Source: Roseomonas aeriglobus
GTDB lineage: Bacteria; Pseudomonadota; Alphaproteobacteria; Sphingomonadales; Sphingomonadaceae
Length of the DNA stretch: 64,000 nucleotides
NCBI GenBank assembly: GCA_016937575.1
Contig: JAFHKN010000002.1
Location: 2,790,001-2,854,000, forward strand
Reading direction: 5' to 3'
Below the pieces are notes generated by a model. The model did no database searches and had not been told where the DNA came from. It was given only the letters and a program-made list of their open reading frames with translations. Within the stretch, counting starts at the first letter, position 1, and every line of letters begins with the position of its first letter. Below, piece by piece: positions 42,131 to 50,396 of this stretch. Both the position numbers and the translations under genes were made by a program.

Positions 42131-42973
42131 TCATAGGAATCGGCAGGAAACGCTGCCGAAGCCGCCGAAATCCCCCAGGAAGCGGCTACCCGGCGGAGCC
42201 TCAACGGGACGGATGAACGACCCCGACAGCACGATCTGGCCCGCCTCGATGCAATCGCCACGGGTCGCCAACCGCTCCACCAGCCAGGTGAGCGAAGTCA
42301 GGGGATCGCCGAGCACGCCGGCGCCAAGGCCGGTCTCTTCGACCTCGCCATTGCGCGACACCACGGCGCCAACGAAACGCAGATCGATGCCGGTGAGATC
42401 GCGGACCGGCTCTCCCATTACGATGCCGCCGTTGGCTGCGTTGTCCGCGATCGTGTCGCATATGGTGCGCGGCCGACCGTTGTGCGGATCTAGCCGGGTA
42501 ATGCGCGTATCCAGAATCTCCAGCGCGGGTGCGATATAATCGGTCGCGGCGAGGATGGCTTCGGGCGACGCGCGGGCTGGGTCGATCGTCTCCTTCATCA
42601 CAAAGGCGATCTCGGCCTCGACCCGCGGTTGGATGAAGCGCCCGGCCGGAATATCGGCACCGTTGGCAAAAGCCATGCTGCGCAGCAGCACGCCCGAATC
42701 GGGTATGTCGATCGACAGCGCGGCCTGCATTGCCTTTGAGGTAAGCCCGATCTTCCAGCCGATCGCCGGATCACCCGCCGCACGCTTCATCCGCACCCAC
42801 GCCGCCTGAACGGCATAGGCGTCGTCCATCGTCATCCCCGGATAGGTCTCGCTGAGCAGGCGGATCTGGCTTCGGTCGCGCTCGGCCGCCGCCAGAGCGT
42901 TGGCCGCATCGGCGATCGCCGCATCGTCGAGCGTGACGCCGCCGAAATCGTCGATGCGGCGCGTCTGCGCCAT
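42131..42973 (-). CDS. 2-oxohept-3-enedioate hydratase-like (HpaH/MhpD family)
   Basis: A 280-aa fumarylacetoacetase-fold hydratase. It has [20 protein letters not shown] near residue 72, [12 protein letters not shown] (metal Glu pair), [11 protein letters not shown] and [14 protein letters not shown]. The pattern is that of HpaH and 2-keto-4-pentenoate hydratases, which add water to 2-oxo-alkenoic acids with Mg2+. It sits between the cupin dioxygenase and the HpaI-like aldolase, the order expected if ring cleavage yields a C7 oxo-diacid. The stop of the cupin gene and this ATG share a base (TGATG). Confidence 0.88.
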   Translation of the reverse strand: MAQTRRIDDFGGVTLDDAAIADAANALAAAERDRSQIRLLSETYPGMTMDDAYAVQAAWVRMKRAAGDPAIGWKIGLTSKAMQAALSIDIPDSGVLLRSMAFANGADIPAGRFIQPRVEAEIAFVMKETIDPARASPEAILAATDYIAPALEILDTRITRLDPHNGRPRTICDTIADNAANGGIVMGEPVRDLTGIDLRFVGAVVSRNGEVEETGLGAGVLGDPLTSLTWLVERLATRGDCIEAGQIVLSGSFIRPVEAPPGSRFLGDFGGFGSVSCRFL

Positions 42974-44073
42974 CAGCCCGCCACCGTGGCGCGATTGGTG
43001 GCAAAGCCCTCCTCAGCCCCCAGCAGCGCCGGCGGCTCCTTCAGACTTTCCTGCCACAGCAGCGATTCCATCGCGATGTTGAGCGGCTGATCCTGAATGG
43101 TCAGCTCATATACCGGCTCGTCGTAGCTGGCATGGTTATGGACCGACCAGCCGGGCGCGGAAAGCATCAGATCGCCGGCCTTCCACTCATAGGTCTTGCC
43201 CTCGACGGTCGAGCGGCCCGAACCGGAGAAATAATAGTTCACTGCCGCGGACGAATGGCGGTGCGGGCGATCGACGATCTTGGGCGGACGCACGGTCATC
43301 GTCGCGAAAAAGTTCGGCGTCGTGCCGTTGGTGCGCCCAGTCATCGGATTGTAGAGCAGGTACAAGCGGCGGCCGATATAGTCCTTGCCGAGCGCCTCAA
43401 GCTTGTCGAGATGCTCCTTCACCTGCTCCCAAGGCCAATATAGCGCGGGGCTGGTGACCGAAGGTGGATTGATCAGCCGCTCATATGGCATCAGCCAGGC
43501 GCCTTCCTCGGTGAGCTGGAAAGTGCCATATGGGCTGGTGCGGCGATTGTCCTCGGCCTCGCCCTCGCCACCTTCCTCGCGGTCGATGGACTTCAACATC
43601 GGCAGGGGGTTTTCCTCGACGACATGAATGTTGAGCATGTCGAGCAGCGCGCCGTTGGAATAAGTGAGCCGCGCATAAACTTGTTCGCTGTTATTCTTGT
43701 GACGATAGATCCGCATCGACGGCGTGTTCCATACGTCGTGGAGCGCGGTAACACGGCGCTGACCGCTGATCTCGGTCTCGCCCTCACCGCGGATGACGAA
43801 ATTCACCTGCGTTGAATTCTGCCGGAAGGTCGCCGTCTCCTCACCCGGCAGCAGGACGTCGAGTGCGACTTCGATGCCAGGTGCAAGGCCGTTGGAACGG
43901 CGATTCATCGGATGACGGAAATAGGATCGGCGGCGGCCATTGGCCGGTTGCGGAAGCGCGGCGAGGCGCGAGATCTCGGCATCGATCTCCGCCTTGGAGA
44001 TGACGATCGGCTCCCAGGGTGCGTCCTTTTCCGGAATCGAGCCGGTGGCATCGACGAATACGCTGCTGCTCAT
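42973..44073 (-). CDS. Bicupin ring-cleavage dioxygenase-like (gentisate/salicylate dioxygenase family)
   Basis: A 366-aa double-cupin protein related to gentisate 1,2-dioxygenase, salicylate 1,2-dioxygenase and 1-hydroxy-2-naphthoate dioxygenase. The N-terminal cupin (about 70-125) lacks the HxH of the usual iron site, reading TATFRQNSTQVNFVIRGEGE. The C-terminal cupin (about 262-325) has PHRHSSAAVNYYFSGSG and WSVHNH, a full 3-His set. In characterised family members I recall iron in the N-terminal cupin, so this one is divergent. Context (hydratase, aldolase, semialdehyde dehydrogenase) supports a ring-cleavage role. It starts 12 bp after the preceding stop. Confidence 0.72.
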   Translation of the reverse strand: MSSSVFVDATGSIPEKDAPWEPIVISKAEIDAEISRLAALPQPANGRRRSYFRHPMNRRSNGLAPGIEVALDVLLPGEETATFRQNSTQVNFVIRGEGETEISGQRRVTALHDVWNTPSMRIYRHKNNSEQVYARLTYSNGALLDMLNIHVVEENPLPMLKSIDREEGGEGEAEDNRRTSPYGTFQLTEEGAWLMPYERLINPPSVTSPALYWPWEQVKEHLDKLEALGKDYIGRRLYLLYNPMTGRTNGTTPNFFATMTVRPPKIVDRPHRHSSAAVNYYFSGSGRSTVEGKTYEWKAGDLMLSAPGWSVHNHASYDEPVYELTIQDQPLNIAMESLLWQESLKEPPALLGAEEGFATNRATVAG

Positions 44074-44085
44074 GCGAAAATCCTT

Positions 44086-45081
44086 CTATTGGTCCAGCGT
44101 CAGGCGCGGCGCGTGGCGGATGGCCGTGGGAATGGGGCGGCCGAGCCCGGCCTCACGCGAGCGTCGGAAAATCTCGATGCCGAGCGCGAGATCGGAAATG
44201 CCCATGCCCATCGCCTTGAAGACGGTCAGATCGGTATCGGCCGGCCGCGCGCTGTCGTGCGCGACCAGCGCGGACAGCGGATGAAGCCGCGCCCACTGCC
44301 TTTCGTCGTCACCGAACGCGGTCATGAATTCCTGGCTGAGCTTGCGCACTTGGGGAACGGAGTCCGCGCCGACGATGGTCGCGCGTTCAAGCAGGGAGGG
44401 CTCGAACTCCACCCGCTCGGGCGTGATCGCACCGACAGCGTTCAAGTGCACGCCGCGCGCCAGCATGCCCCGCGTAATGACCGGCGCGCGCGCTCGCGTC
44501 ACCAGAGTGACGATGTCCGAGGCGTCCAGCGCCTCGTCGAGCGCCTGGGTGGCGATCGCCTCGATACCTAGCCTCTGCTCGATCCTGGCGGCAAGCGCCT
44601 CGCGATTGGCCGCCGTCGGGCTCCACACCGTCACACGGTCGAGCCGCCGCACTGCCGCGACTGCGGCGACCTGAGTGATGCTTTGCTTGCCGGCACCGAT
44701 TATCGCCAAGCGCGATGCGTCGGGCCGGGCCATCACGTCGGTGCCCACGCCGCTGATCCCGCCCGTGCGCATCTGACCGAGCGCAAACGCCTCGATCAGC
44801 GCGACGATCGCTCCGGTGCCCGCGTCGAGCAACATCAACAGGGGCATCGCACCTCCCGCCGTATGGGCCCAGGTCTTCGCGCCGACAATGTTCCAGCCTT
44901 CGAACACAGCGCCGATCGCGTGCAGCGTAGAGCCGTTCGCCCAGGTGGCGTGGGTCTTCACCATGTTGCTCGCGCGGCCAGCAGCCTCTTCGCGAAGCCC
45001 GGCGCGCAGGGCGTCGATCGCCTCGGGTAGCGCCATGACCGAGACGACCTCGGCCTCGGAGATCCAAATTCCCTGGGTCAA
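44086..45081 (-). CDS. Ornithine cyclodeaminase/mu-crystallin family protein
   Basis: A 331-aa NAD(P)-dependent member of the OCD/mu-crystallin family. It has KTHATWANGSTLHAIGAVF, then GAKTWAHTAGGAMPLLMLLD (substrate loop), MRTGGISGVGTDVMA and the Rossmann motif LAIIGAGKQSITQ near residue 125. Family members reduce ketimines or cyclise amino acids. In an aromatic catabolic operon its substrate is unclear; an imine or oxo-acid intermediate is possible. It begins with TTG in a TTGA overlap with the preceding stop. Confidence 0.8.
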   Translation of the reverse strand: MTQGIWISEAEVVSVMALPEAIDALRAGLREEAAGRASNMVKTHATWANGSTLHAIGAVFEGWNIVGAKTWAHTAGGAMPLLMLLDAGTGAIVALIEAFALGQMRTGGISGVGTDVMARPDASRLAIIGAGKQSITQVAAVAAVRRLDRVTVWSPTAANREALAARIEQRLGIEAIATQALDEALDASDIVTLVTRARAPVITRGMLARGVHLNAVGAITPERVEFEPSLLERATIVGADSVPQVRKLSQEFMTAFGDDERQWARLHPLSALVAHDSARPADTDLTVFKAMGMGISDLALGIEIFRRSREAGLGRPIPTAIRHAPRLTLDQ

Positions 45082-45635
45082 GCGCTGCGCTCCGCGAATA
45101 TCGACGGCACCGGCGGCGTCAGTTCCAAACCGTTCACAATCATTGCGTGGGTGATGTAGCGACCGACCAGGAACATGACGGCGATCGTCTGTTCCGGCCC
45201 GATCGCATCGATTAACGCCTCCCGCTCGGCCGAGACGCCCCTGCCGCCGCGCTCAACCATCGCCATGACGAAGCGCTGAACGGCGCGCTCCGCGTCCGAA
45301 AGGGAGGGGGCGTCCTGCGGCGACAGCAACTCGACGGCCGCCACCCATTCCTCGCCAAAGCCCAGTTTTCTTGCCAGCCGCTCGTGCTGATGAAGTTCGT
45401 ACCGGTTGTCGAACAGCTTCGCGACGGTCAGCGCGCCGGTTTCGGTCAGCCGGTCGGGCAAAGCCTTTTTCAGCGCCTCGGTCATCTCCATGAACGGAGC
45501 CAGCACGCCAGGCTGCACACCGGTGCATTTGAAGAACTCGCCCAGATAGCCGAGTCGATCGACCCGCGCCCGCAGCACATCTTGCACGCGCGGCGCCAGA
45601 GCGTCGAATTCCATCCGTGCGATGCGACTGTTCAC
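45078..45635 (-). CDS. Carboxymuconolactone-decarboxylase-like (AhpD fold) protein
   Basis: A 185-aa all-helical protein of the CMD/AhpD superfamily, like the 4-carboxymuconolactone decarboxylase-like proteins of aromatic clusters. It has LGEFFKCTGVQPGVLAPFME, NRYELHQHERLARKLGFG (the ExxxH region of the family, here without the redox CxxC) and ALIDAIGPEQTIAVMFLVGRY. The lack of CxxC argues against peroxidase-type AhpD chemistry. GTG 45635 is chosen because GAGGAG lies about 10 bp upstream; ATG 45614 is possible. It is the first gene of the lower operon, divergent from the LysR gene. Confidence 0.75.
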   Translation of the reverse strand: MNSRIARMEFDALAPRVQDVLRARVDRLGYLGEFFKCTGVQPGVLAPFMEMTEALKKALPDRLTETGALTVAKLFDNRYELHQHERLARKLGFGEEWVAAVELLSPQDAPSLSDAERAVQRFVMAMVERGGRGVSAEREALIDAIGPEQTIAVMFLVGRYITHAMIVNGLELTPPVPSIFAERSA

Positions 45636-45661
45636 GTCCCGCGATCTCCTCGTCCGCGACA

Positions 45662-45701
45662 CATAATCTGAGCTTTGGCGCTTCAGCTGAAATACATTAT
45701 G
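45662..45701. promoter_or_regulatory. Palindromic elements in the LysR/lower-operon divergent promoter
   Basis: CATAAT (45662-45667) pairs with ATTATG (45696-45701) and encloses the 10-bp palindrome TTCAGCTGAA (45682-45691). All lie in the 97-bp spacer between the divergent LysR gene (45733) and the lower operon (45635). This is where a LysR protein that controls its neighbour would bind, but the exact site is not established. Confidence 0.4.
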
Positions 45702-45732
45702 AGACCGATCGTCATACCTGAGAGATATCACC

Positions 45733-46662
45733 GTGGACCTTCGTCAAATGCGATATTTGATTGCTGTCGCTGAGGAGCTGAACTTCACCCGGGCCGCGCA
45801 ACGATGCCACGTTTCGCAGCCTCCGCTCAGTCGGGCGATCCGCGAGCTGGAAAGTGAAATCGGTGCGCGCCTGTTCGATCGCGACAAGCACCATGTCGCG
45901 CTGACCCCTGCCGGCACGGTATTCGTGGCCGACGCACGCAAGGCTTTGGAGCTTTTGGACGACGGATCGGAGCGCGCGCGCCGCGCCGCGCAGGGGCTGA
46001 GCGGAATACTTAATATCGGATTCGGCGGATCGACAGTCTACGCGCTGGTCCCCGCGCTGGTACGACGCTTCCGCGAGACCACTCCCGAAGTCGAGATCGT
46101 CTTCCACGCCATGTCGGTACTTCACCAGATCGAGGCGCTGCGCTCAGGCGAGATCGATGTCGGTATCGTCAGGCTGCCGATTTTCGACGAGTTGATCGAG
46201 ACGCGCTTCGTCTACAGCGAGCCCCTGATCGTTGCGCTTCCACTTGGCCATCCGCTGCTCGACCACAGCGGCGCGATCGGAATTGACGCCCTCGATTCGA
46301 GTGGCTTCGTCGCCTATGAGCCGACGCGCGGTTTCAATGTCCATGCGGATCTGCACGCGCTTTGCCGGCTCGCGGGCTTCGATCCGACGATCGAACACGA
46401 AGCGCCCACGACCGAGGCCGTGATCGGCATCGTCGCATGTGGCGAGGGCGTCGCGATCGTCCCGGCCTCGGCCGAGCGGCTGCGGATGCGGGGCGTGGCC
46501 TTTCGTCCGCTACAGCCGCCGCCGCAGGCGCCGGGCCTTGCCGACGTCCGTTTCGGCCTCGCCTGGCGGCACAAGCAGGCGAGCGCGACGACGATGCAAT
46601 TCGTGGAAACGGTGACCGCCGCGCTTCCCGCGATGGGGAAAGGCGGCGGTCAAGACTTCTGA
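45733..46662 (+). CDS. LysR-family transcriptional regulator
   Basis: A 309-aa LysR regulator. The N-terminal winged HTH is textbook ([39 protein letters not shown], then [15 protein letters not shown], residues 1-62). The effector domain follows ([20 protein letters not shown], and IDVGIVRLP with the usual D-G-I pattern). The sequence resembles the BenM/CatM branch that responds to aromatic acids or muconates. GTG start at 45733. Divergent placement with a 97-bp spacer points to control of the lower operon, with an intermediate as co-inducer. Confidence 0.93.
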   Translation: MDLRQMRYLIAVAEELNFTRAAQRCHVSQPPLSRAIRELESEIGARLFDRDKHHVALTPAGTVFVADARKALELLDDGSERARRAAQGLSGILNIGFGGSTVYALVPALVRRFRETTPEVEIVFHAMSVLHQIEALRSGEIDVGIVRLPIFDELIETRFVYSEPLIVALPLGHPLLDHSGAIGIDALDSSGFVAYEPTRGFNVHADLHALCRLAGFDPTIEHEAPTTEAVIGIVACGEGVAIVPASAERLRMRGVAFRPLQPPPQAPGLADVRFGLAWRHKQASATTMQFVETVTAALPAMGKGGGQDF

Positions 46663-46674
46663 AATGCTGCTGGA

Positions 46675-46691
46675 GCCCGCCTCGGGCGGGC
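46675..46691. terminator. Short hairpin between convergent LysR and TonB-receptor genes
   Basis: GCCCGCC (46675-46681) pairs with GGCGGGC (46685-46691) across a 3-base loop. It lies between the LysR stop (46662) and the receptor stop (46725), so it could end both transcripts. No T run. Confidence 0.5.
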
Positions 46692-46724
46692 GCCACCGCC
46701 GTCCGAGAGCGCCTGCGCACCGGA

Positions 46725-48944
46725 TCAAAAGTTGAAGCGGATCGTCCCCTTCACTTCGCGCGGCTTTTCAAGAATGCCGTCGGTTCCGCTCGCGCTGACG
46801 CGAAGCGATTGATAGACGATCGCATTGGTGATGTTGGTCACGGCCAGGCTCAGGTTGAAGCTCTCATCGGGTGGCGTGAACGACACCTGGCCATTGAGTA
46901 GCGAATAGGGCTTCTGCGAAAAATTGTTGGTGAAATCGTAGTAGATCCGGTCGCTGTGGTAGAAGTTCAGCCGCGCGCCAAAGCGACCCACGTCGTACAC
47001 GTGTGACCAATCCGCAGCGAGGTTTACTGCCGTCCGAGGCGCCAGCACGATGCGCTTACCCGATACATCGGCGATGACCGCGGTGTTGCCGGTGGCATTT
47101 GCATTGGGCGTAAACCCTTGGGCGAACGGGAAACTCTCGTACTCCCCGTGAAGGTACGAGAACTTGCCGGTGAAATTCACGTCGCGGGTCGGCATGAGGG
47201 TGAGCTCAAGCTCACCGCCATAGATTTCGGCGGTCGCTGCATTCTGGAGGAGCACAAGGTTGGTGATCGGATCGCGCGCGCTGACCTGCAGATCCTCGTA
47301 ATCGTAATGGAAGACCGACAAGTTCGTCCGCAGCCAGCGAGCTGGATCAGCCTTGAGGCCGCCCTCGATGGAGGTGAGGCTTTCGGGTCGGGTGGGCGTG
47401 GGCGAGGTGCCGACGCCGTTATAGACGCCGCTCTTGAACCCGGTGCCGTAGTTTAGATAAACGTTGGCGTCGGGGTCGAACTGCCAGCGCAACGCACCGC
47501 GGTAGGTAAACTTCTCGAAACGGCTTCGCTGTTGCGGAAACAGGGCCACGCCGTTCGAAGCTTGCTCGAACTTGCGCACCTCGGTGGTGTAGCGGCCGCC
47601 CGCCGTCAGAAACAGCGTGCTGGTCAGCGAATACGTGCCCTCAACGAAACCCGCGAGCGAGGATACGCGCACGTCGGGCGACGTGGTCGTCGTGGAAAGG
47701 GTCGGCAGCGTCGGCGGCGGCACGCGCGACGGCGTCGTGGTCGGCACGACACCGTCCAGATGGCTGGTATAGAAATAGATGCCGGCCAGCCATTGCAGCG
47801 GACCGGAACCGCTCGACAGGACGCGAACTTCCTGTGTGAAGCTGCGCTGGCGCGTGTTCACTTGGCCGAGGCCGAGATTGATGTTCGTCGAATCCCGATC
47901 CTGCTGCTGATAGATCTCGCCATTCTGATACGAGGTGGCGGTCTCGATCCCGATCGATCCAAGATCGAAGCGCGATTGCAGGTTGAGACCGAAACGCTCC
48001 AAGTTCAGCTGGGGCTCATAGTTATATGCAGCCTGCCACGGTCCGGTGGGGAGGATCACGCCAAGATAAGAGCGTGCGACGGTGTTGTTCTGATAAAGCT
48101 GGTTGGCGTTGGAACCGCCGTCACGTTTGGCATAGTCGCCGGTGAGGACGAACTGTGCGCTGTCGCTCGGCCGAAACAACAGTTTGCTGCGTAGTGAGAA
48201 ATAGGTGTCCTCACCGTAGCCCAAGCCGCCCCGCACCAGATCGGTGATATAATTGTCTGTTCTCTTGTAGAGGCCGGCAAAATCGAACGCGATCTTGTCG
48301 GAAAGCCCGCCGGTTACATAGCCGCGCAGATCGTAGTCCCCTGCGCCACGGAGCATGCCCGCGCTTGCGGTGATATGGCCGCGGAAGCCGAAGCTGGGAT
48401 CAGGCGTGATGATGTTGATCAGGCCGCCGGTCGCGTTGCGGCCGAATAGCGTGCCTTGTGGACCGCGCAGAACCTCGACGCGCTGGATTTCGACCAGGTC
48501 GAGATTGGTAGTCCAGGGATCGGGCTGGTAAACGCCGTCGATATAGGTCGCGATGCTCGACTCGTCGCCGACCACGCCACCACTGCCGATCCCCCGGATC
48601 ACCGGCTGATTCACGCCGGCGTTGCGGCTTCCGACCAGACCCGGAACGACTTGCGTCAGCTGGCGGGTGTCGAGCACGCCGCTCGACTGAAGCGCCTCGC
48701 CTGTGACCGCGGTGACGGTGACGGGAATCTTCTGCAGGCGTTCCTCGCGGCGAGTGGCGGTCACGACGATGTCGGCGATGCCGCCCTCGTTTACCTGCGT
48801 GGGGCTGGACGCAGTCGTATCCTGGCTTTCAGCGGCCGGTACTGCAGGGCTCGTCGATGGGCCGGCGACAGCCGACGTGATCTGCGCCATGGCCGGCAAG
48901 CTGATCGACCCGCACAGTGCTGCGACAGACACTAACGCCTTCAT
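46725..48944 (-). CDS. TonB-dependent outer-membrane receptor
   Basis: A 739-aa TonB-dependent receptor. It has a Sec signal peptide (MKALVSVAALCGSISLPAMA), a TonB-box-like region near residue 57 (DIVVTATRREERLQKIPVTV) and a plug domain (LTQVVPGLVGSRNAGVNQ, RGIGSGG, QRVEVLRGPQGTLFGRNATGG). A 22-strand barrel follows, ending in the C-terminal Phe motif GTIRFNF. This sphingomonad type often imports aromatic or other organic substrates instead of iron chelates. It is preceded by two copies of the ATGGAC-NN-GTCCAT operator (48969-49009), so it belongs to the same regulon as the upper-pathway genes and probably takes up the substrate. Confidence 0.93.
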   Translation of the reverse strand: MKALVSVAALCGSISLPAMAQITSAVAGPSTSPAVPAAESQDTTASSPTQVNEGGIADIVVTATRREERLQKIPVTVTAVTGEALQSSGVLDTRQLTQVVPGLVGSRNAGVNQPVIRGIGSGGVVGDESSIATYIDGVYQPDPWTTNLDLVEIQRVEVLRGPQGTLFGRNATGGLINIITPDPSFGFRGHITASAGMLRGAGDYDLRGYVTGGLSDKIAFDFAGLYKRTDNYITDLVRGGLGYGEDTYFSLRSKLLFRPSDSAQFVLTGDYAKRDGGSNANQLYQNNTVARSYLGVILPTGPWQAAYNYEPQLNLERFGLNLQSRFDLGSIGIETATSYQNGEIYQQQDRDSTNINLGLGQVNTRQRSFTQEVRVLSSGSGPLQWLAGIYFYTSHLDGVVPTTTPSRVPPPTLPTLSTTTTSPDVRVSSLAGFVEGTYSLTSTLFLTAGGRYTTEVRKFEQASNGVALFPQQRSRFEKFTYRGALRWQFDPDANVYLNYGTGFKSGVYNGVGTSPTPTRPESLTSIEGGLKADPARWLRTNLSVFHYDYEDLQVSARDPITNLVLLQNAATAEIYGGELELTLMPTRDVNFTGKFSYLHGEYESFPFAQGFTPNANATGNTAVIADVSGKRIVLAPRTAVNLAADWSHVYDVGRFGARLNFYHSDRIYYDFTNNFSQKPYSLLNGQVSFTPPDESFNLSLAVTNITNAIVYQSLRVSASGTDGILEKPREVKGTIRFNF

Positions 48945-48968
48945 ACCAACCCCTCCGATATTTCTATT

Positions 48969-49009
48969 ATGAACATGTCCATTATATTCTGAAAAACGGA
49001 CGCGTCCAT
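48969..49009. promoter_or_regulatory. Two operator copies upstream of the TonB receptor
   Basis: ATGAACATGTCCAT (48969-48982) and ACGGACGCGTCCAT (48996-49009) each match the 14-bp pattern ATGGAC-NN-GTCCAT with one mismatch. Their starts are 27 bp apart. They lie 25-65 bp before the receptor start and bracket an AT-rich TATATTCTGAAAAA stretch likely to be the promoter. The 258-bp region to the next gene holds no ORF. Confidence 0.7.
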
Positions 49010-49202
49010 TAAAATCATGAGGGTGCGCAAAATCGTGGTGCCTGATCGCAGACGGCGACGGTCACTCTCAGCCCTGGGCCAGGCGGGATATATTTGTTCG
49101 TGATGTGACGACGCGTGTCGCGGGGCGTCAGTCGATCAGGGACCTGCCGTCACACCGATGGCCACACGCCGGCTAGCGGGATAATCGACGCGCGGTCACG
49201 CG

Positions 49203-50084
49203 CTATTCGCGAAAGCCGAGGGGCGGGATGCCGGCAACGCCCCAAACATCGCCTTTGTGTTGCGGGCCCCATATCTGAGGCTCGACCGGCGCGTTGGCAT
49301 CAAATTGCTCCATTTCGCCGTAATATTCGATATAGTTGCCGGCGGGATCGGTATAATAGCTGAACACATTGTTCCCCGGCCCGTGCCGTCCAACGCCCCA
49401 CACGCAGTTCACGCCAAGCGACCGCAATCGCGCAAAATTCCGCATGACGTTGTCCAGCGACCCGACGTCATAGGCCACATGCTGGAGTCCCGTCCGCCCC
49501 TCCCGGCTCTTCATCAGCGCGAGCGAATGATGATCGGCGTTGCAGCGCAGGAACGACATCCCCGCATTTGTCCGATCGGTGACCTGAAATCCCAGCGTCG
49601 CATAGAAGCGCTCCGCCGCGTCCTGGTCTGGCGTCCATAGGACGATATGTCCGATGCGGTCGGGTGCGAGGGCGGCTGGCGGCGTCACAACTTCGGCGGC
49701 ATCCGGCCGTGGCGTCACGAGCCAGACGTGGCGTCCGTCGGGATCCTCCACAACAATCGCCGCTTGGTCGCTGCGGAACAGATCCTGTTCCGAAACCGGC
49801 TGCGGAGCGAGGCCGGCGGCAGCGAGCCGCGTCGCGATCGCGTCGAGATCGTCTGTCGATAGGACTTGAAAGGCAAGGTGCGCGACTTGCGATGACCCTT
49901 CAGCGAGCACCAGATCGTCGTGGTCTTCTCTCCCGCTTCGAAACCCGGCAAAATCTAGGTCGGAGCCACGATCCTCCAACAGCCAGACATCACGATAGAA
50001 ACGTCGCGCCTCGTCAAGGTCGGGTACGCGCAACGCCAGCCGATGAATGCCTTGAACTCGCGGTGCCCGCTCCTGCATGTCCAT
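49203..50084 (-). CDS. VOC-family extradiol ring-cleavage dioxygenase
   Basis: A 293-aa type I extradiol dioxygenase-like protein built of two VOC modules (residues 10-130 and 145-270). The catalytic C-terminal module shows the 2-His-1-Glu set: His in DRIGHIVLW, His in GLQHVAYDV and Glu in NYIEYYGEM. These bind Fe(II) in catechol 2,3-dioxygenase and 1,2-dihydroxynaphthalene dioxygenase relatives. It would open a dihydroxylated ring next to the hydroxyls. ATG 50084 follows AGGAAGGG; TTG 50096 and ATG 50078 are alternatives. It has its own promoter region with a half-conserved operator at 50164. Confidence 0.85.
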   Translation of the reverse strand: MDMQERAPRVQGIHRLALRVPDLDEARRFYRDVWLLEDRGSDLDFAGFRSGREDHDDLVLAEGSSQVAHLAFQVLSTDDLDAIATRLAAAGLAPQPVSEQDLFRSDQAAIVVEDPDGRHVWLVTPRPDAAEVVTPPAALAPDRIGHIVLWTPDQDAAERFYATLGFQVTDRTNAGMSFLRCNADHHSLALMKSREGRTGLQHVAYDVGSLDNVMRNFARLRSLGVNCVWGVGRHGPGNNVFSYYTDPAGNYIEYYGEMEQFDANAPVEPQIWGPQHKGDVWGVAGIPPLGFRE

Positions 50085-50163
50085 TCCCTTCCTCAATCGC
50101 GCCGACCGCCGTCGCTCGAAGCGTCGGCAAAGATGACCCGCCCGACAATCCTAGTGAAATTGC

Positions 50164-50177
50164 AGGTACATGTCCAT
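50164..50177. promoter_or_regulatory. Degenerate operator upstream of the VOC dioxygenase
   Basis: AGGTACATGTCCAT matches ATGGAC-NN-GTCCAT with a perfect right half and two mismatches on the left. It is 80-95 bp before the dioxygenase start, followed by a run of T. It is weaker than the other copies, so regulation here is less certain. Confidence 0.5.
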
Positions 50178-50313
50178 TTTTTTTAGCCGGTAACGGGCAC
50201 ATAGTGGCGGTTGGGGAGCTCGTGTAGAACGGCGTGGACGGGACCGGCCCTACGCGGACGCAAACAGGTTTTCGCAGCACGAATCCGATCGAATGCATTT
50301 TTGGGGCGGTACA

Positions 50314-50334
50314 GTGTCCGATTGCATCGGACAC
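50314..50334. repeat. Perfect 21-bp palindrome between tetR and the VOC gene
   Basis: GTGTCCGAT (50314-50322) and ATCGGACAC (50326-50334) are exact complements around TGC. It lies in the 312-bp region between the end of the TetR gene (50397) and the VOC dioxygenase start (50084). It may be a second regulator's site or a terminator for the upper operon. It shares GTCC/GGAC with the ATGGAC operator, but in the opposite arrangement. Confidence 0.6.
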
Positions 50335-50396
50335 GACCATGTTCGTCGACCTTGCGCGGCTTCCGATCCGGTCGATGATGCGTCCGGCCGGGTGTC

